A stretch of 64,000 nucleotides of DNA from Cellvibrio zantedeschiae (lineage in GTDB: Bacteria > Pseudomonadota > Gammaproteobacteria > Pseudomonadales > Cellvibrionaceae): positions 1,736,001 to 1,800,000 of the forward strand of contig NZ_BMYZ01000001.1 of assembly GCF_014652535.1 (NCBI RefSeq). The letters run 5' to 3'. Below, piece by piece: positions 1 through 9,578 of this stretch. Under the pieces are notes generated by a model, which was given only the letters and a program-made list of their open reading frames with translations, did no database searches and was not told the DNA's origin. The number at the start of each line of letters is the position of its first letter. Positions within the stretch are counted from its first letter, which is position 1. The translations under genes were made by a program, and so were the position numbers.

Positions 1-122
1 TAGTCGCAGCCTTCGCAAACTACCACCTGTCATGCGTCCAACGCGCCTTTTTCTATTTAGATTTTGTGGGAAAACACCGCATAACGAACAAACTTAACAA
101 ATCTTAAAGGTTTTTTAGCTCT

Positions 123-1142
123 TTAGGGATAGTTTCTGGGTTCTTGTTCCAAATCTACCCCGAATTCCTTCGTAACAGAGGTTTTTATAAGCTCCGCCAG
201 CACCAAAACGGCGGAGCCTTTTAGTCGCGACGGATTTGTCAAAACCAATGCCTGTTTTGCGTGTACCGCAGCCTCTAGCACATAGCCTTTCCAACCGGCG
301 CGATCAATCAACCATCCCGCCGCAAGCTTTGCTTGATGGGTATCAACAGGGTAATAAACAATTTCCGGATATTTTTGTTGTAGCTCCGCTAGCTTCTCAA
401 GACTGACAACTGGATTTTTAAAGAAGCTACCGACATTAGGTATCTGTTTGGGATCAGGTAATTTACTACGGCGAATATCACACACCACCTGACTTACCAA
501 CTCGGGGGTAATATCTTGCTCATTTTCATCAGCCAGCGCAGATTGCAGTGCAGGATAGTGAATTTTTAGATTTGGTTTTTTGGTGAGCTTGAATGTAACG
601 GAAGTAATAATGAATTGATCAAGCAAAGCATTTTTAAAAACGCTATCGCGATAACCAAACTGACAAGCTTCATGAGTAAACGTAATTGCAAGACCAGATT
701 TAACATCTAGTGCAGTTAATTCACTAAACACATCTTGCAACTCAACGCTGTAAGCGCCTATATTTTGAATGGGCGCAGCACCTACATTACCAGGAATTAA
801 GGATAGGTTTTCCAACCCATAAAAATGTTCATCAAGGCAGTAGTCAACAAAATCACTCCAATTTTCACCTGCAGCAGCTTTCACGTAATAAAAGTTTTCA
901 TCCTCACGTACCAGCTCTTTTCCCAAAAACTGTACATGAATCACCAAGCCGGCAAAATCGTCATGCAGAACAATATTACTGCCACCACCCAATACCAAGA
1001 GGGGCAAGTTTTTTTCTTTCGCAAACTTCAAAGCAGCCAATAATTCTGCTTCGTCTTTAACTGCCACAAAAAATTCAGCGCACACCGGCGACGCAAGCGT
1101 GTTGTAATTCTGTAAGTTAAAATGAGGTAAATAAAGCGGCAC
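123..1142 (-). CDS. murB: UDP-N-acetylenolpyruvoylglucosamine reductase MurB
   Basis: Cytoplasmic flavoenzyme that reduces UDP-GlcNAc-enolpyruvate to UDP-MurNAc with NADPH, the second committed step of peptidoglycan precursor synthesis. The FAD-binding motif LGGGSN is near residues 51-56, GLENLSLIPG and PIQNIGAY follow, FGYRDS carries the conserved Tyr region, and GSFFKNPV carries the catalytic serine. Length (about 339 aa) and the E. coli-like insertion fit type I MurB. No ATG is available near the N terminus; a GTG at 1142 aligns with relatives and has a GGAA 7 bases upstream, while a TTG at 1148 is the alternative. It is the last gene of the lpxK-kdsB-phosphatase-murB run; only the start is uncertain. 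Confidence 0.95.
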   Translation of the reverse strand: MPLYLPHFNLQNYNTLASPVCAEFFVAVKDEAELLAALKFAKEKNLPLLVLGGGSNIVLHDDFAGLVIHVQFLGKELVREDENFYYVKAAAGENWSDFVDYCLDEHFYGLENLSLIPGNVGAAPIQNIGAYSVELQDVFSELTALDVKSGLAITFTHEACQFGYRDSVFKNALLDQFIITSVTFKLTKKPNLKIHYPALQSALADENEQDITPELVSQVVCDIRRSKLPDPKQIPNVGSFFKNPVVSLEKLAELQQKYPEIVYYPVDTHQAKLAAGWLIDRAGWKGYVLEAAVHAKQALVLTNPSRLKGSAVLVLAELIKTSVTKEFGVDLEQEPRNYP

Positions 1143-1174
1143 TATCAATTCCAGGAAAAGTAATATAAAAACGC

Positions 1175-1654
1175 TTAAGAAAATTTATTTTTTTGAATAG
1201 CTTCAAGTAAACCAGCGGCAGCATCTTCTACCAAATCGAGCACTAACTCAAAGCCATCGCTTCCACCATGATAAGGATCTGGAACTTCAAGGTATTTAGT
1301 TTGCTTTCCGAAAGCTAAAAACAACCCCAAATGGCCAGCATAGTCGGCAGGTTTCAAATCTTCCAAATGTGCAAGATTATTTTTATCCATTGCCAATATA
1401 TAATCAAACTCGTCGAAATCTATAGCCTTAACCGCACGAGCGCGTAACACTGATAAATCTATGTTGCGGATTTTTGCTGCGGCGATTGTGCGCGAATCCG
1501 GCGCTCGCCCTTGATGCCAATTGGCGGTGCCCGCAGAATCTATCTGGATTCGCTTACCAAGCCCCGAATCATTCACCATTTTTTGGAAAATACCTTCTGC
1601 CGTGGGCGATCTACAAATATTACCCAGGCAGACAAATAATACTTTTACGGACAT
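1175..1654 (-). CDS. low molecular weight protein-tyrosine phosphatase
   Basis: Small cytoplasmic phosphatase of the LMW-PTP family. The P-loop CLGNICRS gives the nucleophile Cys9 and Arg15, and the general-acid loop DPYHGG starts at Asp126. At 159 aa it is the usual family length. The ATG lies one base after the kdsB stop, so the two are almost certainly cotranscribed. Pseudomonads carry a homologue at the same place between kdsB and murB. In some bacteria such enzymes dephosphorylate tyrosine kinases of exopolysaccharide export, but no such kinase is present here, so the substrate is unknown. Confidence 0.93.
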   Translation of the reverse strand: MSVKVLFVCLGNICRSPTAEGIFQKMVNDSGLGKRIQIDSAGTANWHQGRAPDSRTIAAAKIRNIDLSVLRARAVKAIDFDEFDYILAMDKNNLAHLEDLKPADYAGHLGLFLAFGKQTKYLEVPDPYHGGSDGFELVLDLVEDAAAGLLEAIQKNKFS

Positions 1655-1655
1655 T

Positions 1656-2417
1656 TTACTTCTCTAATAATTTCTTTATACGCTGCAAATCTTCTTCAGT
1701 ATCCACACCACCTGGTACTGCAACAACAGCCTCGGCAATATGGATAACCTGGCCATTCCACATAACGCGCAATTGCTCAAGGGACTCAATTTTTTCAAGT
1801 GGCGCCGGAGACCAGGTAACAAATTTATGCAACAAACCTACGCGATAGGCGTATATACCTATGTGGCGCTGCGCAGGAAAATTGTCGGGTAGTGTGTCCA
1901 CGTTTGCTTGAGCAAAATGGTCACGCGGCCATGGAATAGCTGCACGCGAGAAATACAAAGCACGCCCATTAACATCAGCAACTACTTTTACAATATTGGG
2001 GTTACGGAAATCTAGCAAACTATGTATGGGCTCACTTAACGTTGCCATACCGGCGTCTTTCATGCCGGCCAAGTTTTCTGCGACCTGGTTAATTACCTGT
2101 GCGGGAATTAAAGGTTCGTCGCCCTGCACATTTACAACAATTTCATCATCCGCCAAGCCCAAGCTTGCAACAACTTCCTGCAAGCGATCAGTTCCCGATG
2201 TGTGTTCTGCAGAAGTCATACAGACTTGCGCACCAAAAGATTTGGCCGCGCTTTCAATGCGCGCGTCATCTGTAGCGACAATTACTTGATGAGCCTTACT
2301 TTCACACGCACGTTCATAAACATGCTGGATCATTGGCTTACCTGCAATTTCTTTTAGAGGCTTTGCGGGTAAACGAGTAGACGCATAGCGCGCGGGAATT
2401 ACAACAGTAAATTTCAT
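1656..2417 (-). CDS. kdsB: 3-deoxy-manno-octulosonate cytidylyltransferase (CMP-KDO synthetase)
   Basis: Activates KDO with CTP to CMP-KDO for attachment to lipid A. The nucleotidyltransferase signature [15 protein letters not shown] is at residues 7-21, and NVQGDEPLI supplies the metal-binding Asp100. Length (253 aa) is typical. The ATG at 2417 lies 9 bases after the lpxK stop, and the 3' end nearly touches the phosphatase gene, which indicates a single transcript for lipid A and cell wall functions. Pseudomonads have a small Trm112-like gene between lpxK and kdsB; here there is no room for it. Confidence 0.97.
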   Translation of the reverse strand: MKFTVVIPARYASTRLPAKPLKEIAGKPMIQHVYERACESKAHQVIVATDDARIESAAKSFGAQVCMTSAEHTSGTDRLQEVVASLGLADDEIVVNVQGDEPLIPAQVINQVAENLAGMKDAGMATLSEPIHSLLDFRNPNIVKVVADVNGRALYFSRAAIPWPRDHFAQANVDTLPDNFPAQRHIGIYAYRVGLLHKFVTWSPAPLEKIESLEQLRVMWNGQVIHIAEAVVAVPGGVDTEEDLQRIKKLLEK

Positions 2418-2426
2418 AGATGCACC

Positions 2427-3425
2427 TTACAAGGAATCCAATTTATGCTGGAAGGCCTGCCAAAAATATTCATTCAATTGCGCGCCCACTACCAATGAAT
2501 ACCATTCCGATTTAGCAAATGCCTGGCATTTCACAGCATCTTTTTCAGTCATTACAATAGTATCCGCGCGGTAATCCGCAAAATCATCAGCAGAAAATTT
2601 GTGATGATCGGGAAAACAATGTGCGTAATAATTTAACGAAAGCCCATCAAGAGTTTTAAAAAATCGTTCTGGGTTACCTATACCGGCAACTGCATGAATG
2701 GGCGATTTAAAATCAATTTCGGTGAGAGAGCATTCTTGCCAAGACGCAACTTTGCGCCATGCAAGCGGTTGTACTTTCATACAATGAAGATGATGGTAAC
2801 CTGATAAAAACTCTTTGCTCACCGGATTATTAATCACAATAAAATCAACTGACTTTAGCCGCGATACCGGCTCCCGTAAGGGCCCCACAGGTAAAAGTTG
2901 TTGGTTTCCAAAAAGACGCTGACCATCAACAACTGCAACCTCTAGCGCTCTGCCCAAGGCATAATGTTGCATACCATCGTCACTGAGAATGATTGTGCAT
3001 CCCTGTTCTTCCAATTTTTTCGCCGCAGCAACCCTATCAGGTGCAACACAGACAAAACATTGGGTTGTGCGTTGAATAAGCAAGGGTTCATCACCAGCTT
3101 CGGACGCAAGGGATTTTTCATTTAACAAATAGGGATAGTTAGGAGCTGTGCCACCATAGCCACGACTGACCACACCAGGTTTGTGACCATGATTTTGTAA
3201 ATATTTGACCAGTTCAATAATGAGTGGGGTTTTTCCTGTACCACCTACGGAAATATTGCCCACAATGATGACAGGGATTGATATTTTTTTTTGCAGGAAA
3301 TGAACAAGAATAAATTTTCGCAGCGCACTAATTAACGCGAATAACCAACTTAAAGGCAGAAGCAAATAAATCCAGGCGGAATTACCGTACCATGCTTTTA
3401 ACCAGAAATTGTGAGATTTTTTCAC
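2427..3425 (-). CDS. lpxK: tetraacyldisaccharide 4'-kinase LpxK
   Basis: Inner-membrane kinase that phosphorylates the 4' position of the lipid A disaccharide. An N-terminal hydrophobic anchor at about residues 18-45 is followed by the P-loop GNISVGGTGKTP near residues 56-67 and by the LSDDGMQH motif typical of LpxK. The start is GTG (3425), because no ATG fits the conserved N-terminal region YGNSAWIYLLLPLSWL. It lies 121 bases downstream of exbD and 9 bases upstream of kdsB. Family assignment is secure; the exact start is less so. Confidence 0.96.
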   Translation of the reverse strand: MKKSHNFWLKAWYGNSAWIYLLLPLSWLFALISALRKFILVHFLQKKISIPVIIVGNISVGGTGKTPLIIELVKYLQNHGHKPGVVSRGYGGTAPNYPYLLNEKSLASEAGDEPLLIQRTTQCFVCVAPDRVAAAKKLEEQGCTIILSDDGMQHYALGRALEVAVVDGQRLFGNQQLLPVGPLREPVSRLKSVDFIVINNPVSKEFLSGYHHLHCMKVQPLAWRKVASWQECSLTEIDFKSPIHAVAGIGNPERFFKTLDGLSLNYYAHCFPDHHKFSADDFADYRADTIVMTEKDAVKCQAFAKSEWYSLVVGAQLNEYFWQAFQHKLDSL

Positions 3426-3546
3426 GCGATACTCAGCAATATTAAGGACTAAAGGTTATTGTTTACATTACTGGAATGTTATCAGCCAGCACGACAAAGC
3501 AATGAATGGCTTTCCACTCAAACGAATATGTCTCGCGATGAGTGAT

Positions 3547-3981
3547 TTACTTTTTCTTCACTTCAACCGCTTCAGGTTGACGAGAGGTAATACTTAGCCG
3601 AGTGAAACCTAACTGACCTGCAACATCCATTGCGGTAACTACAAATTGATGCGGAGTTTTTGCATCGGCTGTCAACAACAATGGTAAATCGGTTTTACCT
3701 TCAGACGTTTTTAAAATCGCCGCCCTGAGGGTATCCGCTTCGTTATTCACCAAACTTTGGCCATTGATGGAAAAACTACCTTGCTCGCCAATTACAATTT
3801 CAATTTGTTGCTTAGAATCAGTTGAGGGTTCGCCTTTTGCTTCAGGTAGCTCAACGCCTAAATGAGTTTCTTTGGTGAAAGTGCTCGACAACATAAAAAA
3901 TATTAATAGAAAAAACATCACATCAATCAGTGATATTAAATTCATAGGTTCCAGTTCGCGAGACTGACGACGGAATTTCAT
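3547..3981 (-). CDS. exbD: biopolymer transport protein ExbD
   Basis: Inner-membrane partner of ExbB in the proton-driven motor that energises TonB-dependent outer-membrane receptors. One transmembrane helix at about residues 14-34 carries the conserved proton-path aspartate (Asp20 in LIDVMFFLLIFFM); a periplasmic domain of about 100 residues follows. It starts 3 bases after exbB ends. No tonB gene lies in the window although three TonB receptors do. Because TolR is a homologue, some uncertainty remains over the pathway served, but the exbB-exbD-lpxK context favours ExbD. Confidence 0.92.
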   Translation of the reverse strand: MKFRRQSRELEPMNLISLIDVMFFLLIFFMLSSTFTKETHLGVELPEAKGEPSTDSKQQIEIVIGEQGSFSINGQSLVNNEADTLRAAILKTSEGKTDLPLLLTADAKTPHQFVVTAMDVAGQLGFTRLSITSRQPEAVEVKKK

Positions 3982-3984
3982 AAA

Positions 3985-4611
3985 TTACACCAGCTTCACA
4001 TCAACACTGCGGTCAGTATGTAGTGCATCCACCAACTTGATTGATTCTTCTTCCATTATCACGACGAGGCTATCAACGCGGCGCAAAAAATAACGGTGCA
4101 AAATAGTTGCAGGAATCGCCACAATTAAACCAGCTGCAGTTGCGATCAAGGCGACTGCAATGCCACCGGCTAACACACCAGCATTGCCAGAACCTTTCAA
4201 CATAATTGCGTTAAAGGTTTCAATCATACCAAAGACGCTGCCCAACAAACCCAACAGAGGCGCCACATTCGCAATGGTACCTAAAGCACCTATGTAGCGC
4301 TCGAGATCATGAATTACTTGATTAGCGGCTTCTTGAATAGAATCCTTCATTACATCGCGGCCGTGACGAGAATTACTTAAACCAGCAGCAAGAATTTTTC
4401 CCAAGGGAGAGGATTGTTTTAATTCACGTAATTTAGCCGCATCAACCTGATTACTTTTAATCCAGCTCCACACTTGTGCGAGCAATGTACGGGGGGCGAC
4501 TTTATTAGGATTGAGTGTCCAATAGCGCTCAATACTGATACCGATAACGGCTATCGAACAGAGGATGATTGGAATCATCATTACACCACCGGACAAGATG
4601 ATTTCGAACAC
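3985..4611 (-). CDS. exbB: MotA/TolQ/ExbB proton channel family protein ExbB
   Basis: Multi-spanning inner-membrane protein forming the proton channel with ExbD. Three hydrophobic segments are visible: about residues 6-25, then the pair ALGTIANVAPLLGLLGSVFG and the GGIAVALIATAAGLIVAIPA stretch, which holds the conserved Thr/Ala-rich pore helices. The start is GTG at 4611 with AGGAG six bases upstream. It leads the exbB-exbD pair and is separated from comEC by 156 bases that must hold its promoter. Confidence 0.93.
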   Translation of the reverse strand: MFEIILSGGVMMIPIILCSIAVIGISIERYWTLNPNKVAPRTLLAQVWSWIKSNQVDAAKLRELKQSSPLGKILAAGLSNSRHGRDVMKDSIQEAANQVIHDLERYIGALGTIANVAPLLGLLGSVFGMIETFNAIMLKGSGNAGVLAGGIAVALIATAAGLIVAIPATILHRYFLRRVDSLVVIMEEESIKLVDALHTDRSVDVKLV

Positions 4612-4767
4612 CGGAAACTCCTCACTATCAAACTTATTATTGGATACTTTTTGGCCACACTAAAAGCCATTTATGTTGCGGCGTACCTTACCACAAGACG
4701 TGTAGAAAACCATGCTAGACGTCAACTTTTCTAGACTTGGATACGAATACTTACAGGCAGAGTAGGC

Positions 4768-7110
4768 TTACTCGTTTACATCAAACCAGTAACGTCTTGC
4801 AGACTGGCGGTATTGAATTATCTTGAGAGAATCATCTTGCCATGTGAATTCCAGCGCACCACTAAGCGCAGTATTAAGCGGCATAGCTCCCACTGAATCA
4901 TAGCGGGCTTTTATATCTGCGTGGGGATGTCCATGTTGATTGTGAAAGCCAGCGCTGTAGACAACTGTTTGCGGACGAACCCGGGCTACAAATTCAGCGG
5001 TCGATGATGTATGGCTACCGTGATGGGGTGCCAATAAAATATCTACCGGGGCTAGACTTTCCTGAGCCACCAGGTTTCGTTCTACCTCCTTTTCAATGTC
5101 GCCCGCCAGCAAAATTCTGTGTCCATTAAATTCAACCATTAACACGCAAGAATGATTGTTGGCTTTAGCATTTGGCTGAATGGGCCATGACACAAACTGA
5201 AAATTAATTTGATCCCACTGCCACGGCTTTTGGATGTGACAATTTTCTGCACCCGGACCAAGCTCATTGCGCTGCAACTTTTCGGGCTCCCCCAACCATA
5301 ATTTTTTTACCTGAGTTGCAGCCAATACCCCATCCAAGCCACCTATATGATCTTGATCGTTATGGCTAACTACCAAAACATCTAAAGATTCGATTCCCTG
5401 GCTTTGTAAGTAAGGAACTATAATTCCGCTGCCTGCATCAAAATTTTCTGTATAGAGTGGTCCTGTGTCATACAGCAATTGATGATTGGGTGTGCGAACC
5501 AAGACAGCGGTTCCCTGCCCCACATCAAACACCAGCATTTGTAATTCGGGAAGAGATTTAAGCGGTACTAGCAATGACAAGATTAATCCTGCAGCACCAA
5601 TATATTTATTACCTATACCGCGCGGCAACAATATTAAAAAAACACTGAGTACGGCGACGCCAATCGCGCAGGGATTAAAATTAATTAAGGGATTTAACTT
5701 GCCTGTTCCCGCAATCAATAAATAATTAAGCCATTTATGTACAAGATGCATTCCCCACTCAGCACAATGTAGAAAAAAATCTTCCAGCCCTGGAAAAGAA
5801 AAATGGCAAAGCGCAGAGATAATTAAACAAGGCACCACAAAAAAAGTAACCAAGGGGATGGCCACGAAATTTGCCGGCGGTGCAAGTAACGATGATGTAT
5901 GAATTAGAATTGCCAAAGGAATAAGGAGGCCAATGAACATTACCCATTGCGATTTTACAAACACAATTAAGTAATTCCTGGTGCTATTCATAAGCCCCAG
6001 ACGCCGGGTAATTTGAATTCGTCCAGAGAAACAAAAAATTAACATGCCCACTGCGCAAAACGAAAGCCAAAATCCAATGTCGTAAGCCGCCAAGGGGTCG
6101 TATAGCAGGACTAAAACTAACGCAATTAACAGGCTATCACGCGCACGAAAGCTACGCCGCCACAAAAGCATCAGCTGCACCACAACCAGCATTATCAGGG
6201 TTCGAATTGTCGGGATATTGAAACCCGCAATAAGGCTATAGAAAAATGTAAACAATACGGAGAAAATATAACCACTCACTACCGAAGGATATTTATGCCA
6301 AAATATCTGTACGCAGCGCCCGATTAAATTTCCGATAAAAAAACCGACAATTGCAAAAAAGCCGAGATGCAAACCAGAAATAGCAATCAGGTGATTGGTT
6401 CCCGTTTTAATCATTTCGCCCCAGCGTTCCCTATCCACTAAAGACGTATCACCTACTAACAAGGCAACCAGAATTCCCTTTTCAGTACTTTGGCTTTTAT
6501 TGATAAGCCATTGTTGTAGCTCGAAACGAAGTACATCGATGGAAAATTTCGGCTGCGGCTTCAATAATAGATTTTCATCCTGGCGAATATAACCGGTCGC
6601 ACCCACGCCGCGGCGTAAAAGTGAAGCCTGATAATCAAAGCCACCGGGATTTACAAAACCGCGCGGTCGTTTTAACTTCACTGTTAATCGCCATTCTTCG
6701 CCGGTTTTAACTCTTAGATCTGAATAGCTGCTGATATTCAGCTTATCTGGAAAGTGTTCAAAGGACGCACTGTGATCATAAGCGGAGTAGGCTTGCTTTA
6801 CCGCGAATGAAAAAAGCTGTCGACGATTATTTTCTTGCGGTAAGCCAGTGACCCGGCCCTCTATAACCAAATCCCGTTCCACTAAATCAGGTAGGATCTG
6901 ATTTTCAAGTAAGCGGCTCCCCGCCCAAGTTCCGTAACAAAAACCCAGCAATAGGAATAGCAAGCAGAGGACAAAAGGAAATTTTTTATGTAGAAAGAAT
7001 GTGCAAAAAAACGCACCTGATAAAAGCGCAAGCAAAAAAGATAATGAAGGTAATTCCGGCAGGCATCCTACAAAAATAATACCGGAGCAAAAGAAGAGTA
7101 AAATTGCCAT
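4768..7110 (-). CDS. comEC: DNA internalization-related competence protein ComEC/Rec2
   Basis: Inner-membrane channel for uptake of single-stranded DNA during natural transformation. Order: N-terminal hydrophobic segments (1-70), a soluble DUF4131-like domain, the multi-spanning Competence domain starting around TNHLIAISGLHLG, and a C-terminal metallo-beta-lactamase-like domain with HNDQDH at residues 583-588 and APHHGSHTSS. Full length at 780 aa. It lies upstream of exbBD on the same strand, as in pseudomonads. Presence of comEC alone does not show that the organism is competent. Confidence 0.95.
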   Translation of the reverse strand: MAILLFFCSGIIFVGCLPELPSLSFLLALLSGAFFCTFFLHKKFPFVLCLLFLLLGFCYGTWAGSRLLENQILPDLVERDLVIEGRVTGLPQENNRRQLFSFAVKQAYSAYDHSASFEHFPDKLNISSYSDLRVKTGEEWRLTVKLKRPRGFVNPGGFDYQASLLRRGVGATGYIRQDENLLLKPQPKFSIDVLRFELQQWLINKSQSTEKGILVALLVGDTSLVDRERWGEMIKTGTNHLIAISGLHLGFFAIVGFFIGNLIGRCVQIFWHKYPSVVSGYIFSVLFTFFYSLIAGFNIPTIRTLIMLVVVQLMLLWRRSFRARDSLLIALVLVLLYDPLAAYDIGFWLSFCAVGMLIFCFSGRIQITRRLGLMNSTRNYLIVFVKSQWVMFIGLLIPLAILIHTSSLLAPPANFVAIPLVTFFVVPCLIISALCHFSFPGLEDFFLHCAEWGMHLVHKWLNYLLIAGTGKLNPLINFNPCAIGVAVLSVFLILLPRGIGNKYIGAAGLILSLLVPLKSLPELQMLVFDVGQGTAVLVRTPNHQLLYDTGPLYTENFDAGSGIIVPYLQSQGIESLDVLVVSHNDQDHIGGLDGVLAATQVKKLWLGEPEKLQRNELGPGAENCHIQKPWQWDQINFQFVSWPIQPNAKANNHSCVLMVEFNGHRILLAGDIEKEVERNLVAQESLAPVDILLAPHHGSHTSSTAEFVARVRPQTVVYSAGFHNQHGHPHADIKARYDSVGAMPLNTALSGALEFTWQDDSLKIIQYRQSARRYWFDVNE

Positions 7111-7133
7111 AACATCCTTGTCTGCAAACTAAT

Positions 7134-7766
7134 TTAATTCAAACAAACGCCCGTTCCGCCTAATCCACAGTATCCATTGGGATTTTTGGCGAGATATTGT
7201 TGATGATAGGGCTCCGCATAATAAAATTCTTTAAGCGGTAAAATTTCTGTAGTGATCTCACCCAACCCGGCACTTACCAGTGCTTTTTGAAATTCAACTT
7301 GCGTTGCTTTAGCAAGCTCAAGCTGTTGTTCGTCAAAAGTGTAAATGCCTGACCTATATTGGGTGCCGCGATCATTACCTTGACGCATTCCCTGTGTGGG
7401 ATTGTGGGATTCCCAAAACACTTTGAACAATTTGTTCAAGGATATTTTCGCTGGATCGAACACTACTAACACAACTTCATTGTGACCCGTTAAACCGGAA
7501 CATACTTCTTCATAAGTCGGATTTGGTGTGTAGCCAGCGGCATAACCTACAGCAGTTGTATACACGCCTTCTTGTTGCCAAAAACGACGCTCTGCACCCC
7601 AAAAGCAACCCAGGCCAAAAACAATTTTTTCGAGTCCACTTGGGAAAGGTTCTTGCAAAGAATTTCCCAACACCATATGAGCATGAGTTACAGGCATTTT
7701 TTCTGTACGCCCAGGTAAGGCCTGCTCAGGGGTCGGTAATGCTAACTTCTGCTGCGCGTAAAACAT
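7134..7766 (-). CDS. msrA: peptide-methionine (S)-S-oxide reductase MsrA
   Basis: Repairs methionine-S-sulfoxide in proteins. The catalytic motif GCFWGAER gives Cys54, and the C-terminal [13 protein letters not shown] supplies the two resolving cysteines, as in the 212-residue E. coli enzyme, which it matches in length and N-terminal extension. No signal peptide, so cytoplasmic. The ATG at 7766 is well placed. It ends 23 bases before comEC starts and could be read with it. Confidence 0.97.
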   Translation of the reverse strand: MFYAQQKLALPTPEQALPGRTEKMPVTHAHMVLGNSLQEPFPSGLEKIVFGLGCFWGAERRFWQQEGVYTTAVGYAAGYTPNPTYEEVCSGLTGHNEVVLVVFDPAKISLNKLFKVFWESHNPTQGMRQGNDRGTQYRSGIYTFDEQQLELAKATQVEFQKALVSAGLGEITTEILPLKEFYYAEPYHQQYLAKNPNGYCGLGGTGVCLN

Positions 7767-7807
7767 AACTTGTCTCCGGCTTTATTGAACAGGCTTAGCT
7801 AACAGAC

Positions 7808-8884
7808 TTAAAACCAACGGTTCAATTGAGCTTTTTCCCAAACACTGAACAATGCACGCTCTACCGCTGTTTGGGCAGCAAAACCAAACTTTTCCGTAAG
7901 GGATTTTTTCACGGTATATTCAACTTCAAAAATATCTGCCGTCTCAACTTGGTTCAGCAAGTATTCATCGCTGGTTTGCAGCAAATCGATCAAGTTGACG
8001 TCTTTAGCGCGGCGACCAAACCAAACTTCACCGGTAGCAACAGTTGCTATATCTACTTGAGGACGATGCTCACTCACGAAGTCTTTAAATAGCACGTGCG
8101 TATCTTCAATATCTTCTACAAATTTTTCGCGACCTTTTTCAGTATTCTCGCCAAACATAGTTACAGTTCGTTTGAATTCACCGGCAGTAAACATTTCGTA
8201 GTCAATATCATTTTTCTTGAGCAGGCGATGAAAATTCGGCAATTGTGCTACCACGCCGATGGAACCCAATATAGCGAATGGTGCGGCTACAATTTTGTTG
8301 GCGACACAAGCCATCATGTATCCACCCGATGCCGCTACTTTATCGACACATACAGTAAGCGGAATTTCTTTATTAGTGATACGTGCCAACTGGCTGGAAG
8401 CCAAGCCGTAACTGTGGACCATGCCACCACCACTTTCGACTTTAACCACCACCTCATCTTTCGGCGTTGCCAAAGTTAACACCGCACTTATGGCTTCGCG
8501 CAGGCTATCATTTGCTGATGCTTTAATGTCACCGTGAAAATCCAACACAAACACACGTTTTTTGTGTTCTGCATCTGCCTCTTGCGTAGGATTTTTTTTA
8601 CTTTTTTCCTTAGCCGCTTTTTTGTGCTCCGCCTTTTCGAGCTTCAAACGTTTCTTTTCGTCTTTTTCAAGCTGTTTAATTTGATCTTCATCCAACACCG
8701 CATGTTGCAAGGCTTCGCGCATAGCTTTGAATTTTTCATTCAATTTGCTGATTTGAATATGCCCTTTCTCGGATTTTTTCGCGCGCGAACTGGCTGACAC
8801 TATTAAACTAATAATCACAAATACCGCGACCACGAAGGTCAAGGTTTTAGCAAGAAACAAACCGTATTCTGTTAAAAATTCCAA
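7808..8884 (-). CDS. sohB: inner-membrane serine protease SohB (S49 family)
   Basis: Membrane-anchored protease of the signal-peptide-peptidase A family. An N-terminal transmembrane helix (about residues 5-27) is followed by a long lysine-rich charged linker and the S49 domain. The Ser-Lys dyad is Ser186 in AASGGYMMA and Lys238 in GEFKRT. I place the start at a TTG (8884) with GGAG seven bases upstream: it reproduces the E. coli N terminus (MDLLSEYGLFLAK), whereas an ATG at 8950 adds 22 unlike residues and overlaps the upstream gene. Confidence 0.93.
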   Translation of the reverse strand: MEFLTEYGLFLAKTLTFVVAVFVIISLIVSASSRAKKSEKGHIQISKLNEKFKAMREALQHAVLDEDQIKQLEKDEKKRLKLEKAEHKKAAKEKSKKNPTQEADAEHKKRVFVLDFHGDIKASANDSLREAISAVLTLATPKDEVVVKVESGGGMVHSYGLASSQLARITNKEIPLTVCVDKVAASGGYMMACVANKIVAAPFAILGSIGVVAQLPNFHRLLKKNDIDYEMFTAGEFKRTVTMFGENTEKGREKFVEDIEDTHVLFKDFVSEHRPQVDIATVATGEVWFGRRAKDVNLIDLLQTSDEYLLNQVETADIFEVEYTVKKSLTEKFGFAAQTAVERALFSVWEKAQLNRWF

Positions 8885-8912
8885 CGTACAACTCCAATCA
8901 AAAATTAAAAAA

Positions 8913-9566
8913 CTATTTCCACTCTGCCATAGCTTTGCTCGCCACATCATTCAAGGGACGAACATTTAAACCAGTAGTGGTTAAACTGATTTCATAAAGC
9001 GCGCCATTCTTCATAGGCAAATAACGCGCAGTGCCGTAATGTGCATCGATTACTGAAAACCATTGCGGATGCTCATTAATAAAGTGCCATAAATCTAACT
9101 GCAAAGGACTTTTCACCAAAGAAAAACTCGAACGTTTTTCTGTAGTTTCTTTATGAATATCGTAATAGCGGCCGCTCAGGCGATCCAGGCGGAATGCCGG
9201 CTTAATATCAAAGCCCGAAAAGTAACCTTGCCATTTAATGATACGTGCATCCAACTGCCATTGATCACCATACAAACTAAATCGTTGTTGGTTGCCATTG
9301 GCATCCACCACCAAGGCATCAAAAAATTGATCTTCAATGGTTTCAAAATTGATAGTTGCAACAGGTTGCCCCACCAAGATTTGCTTGTAGCTATAAATAT
9401 CGTAGGCAATCAAGGCGACAGCTACGCCAAGGGTAAGCAGGCTGAGACCAAACATACCTTTCAACCAGCCCACAAACCAGCTGCTGAGCCAAAGTATTTT
9501 TATCGCGCGAAAAGCGATATATGCAGCGACCAAAACAACGACTAGCGCAACCAAGGTATATAACAT
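8913..9566 (-). CDS. conserved membrane protein of unknown function
   Basis: A 217-residue protein with two N-terminal hydrophobic helices (about 2-20 and 35-57) and a soluble remainder of about 155 residues rich in aromatic and charged residues, probably periplasmic. It resembles pseudomonad proteins sometimes labelled cation/multidrug efflux pump, but nothing in the sequence supports a pump. It sits between nudC and sohB on the same strand, 12 bases after nudC, so it is probably cotranscribed. Function unknown. Confidence 0.8.
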   Translation of the reverse strand: MLYTLVALVVVLVAAYIAFRAIKILWLSSWFVGWLKGMFGLSLLTLGVAVALIAYDIYSYKQILVGQPVATINFETIEDQFFDALVVDANGNQQRFSLYGDQWQLDARIIKWQGYFSGFDIKPAFRLDRLSGRYYDIHKETTEKRSSFSLVKSPLQLDLWHFINEHPQWFSVIDAHYGTARYLPMKNGALYEISLTTTGLNVRPLNDVASKAMAEWK

Positions 9567-9578
9567 AGGAATCCTTAT

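Noticed and set aside
8913-9566. efflux pump annotation for the membrane protein next to sohB
   Set aside because: Two helices and a soluble domain do not make a transporter.
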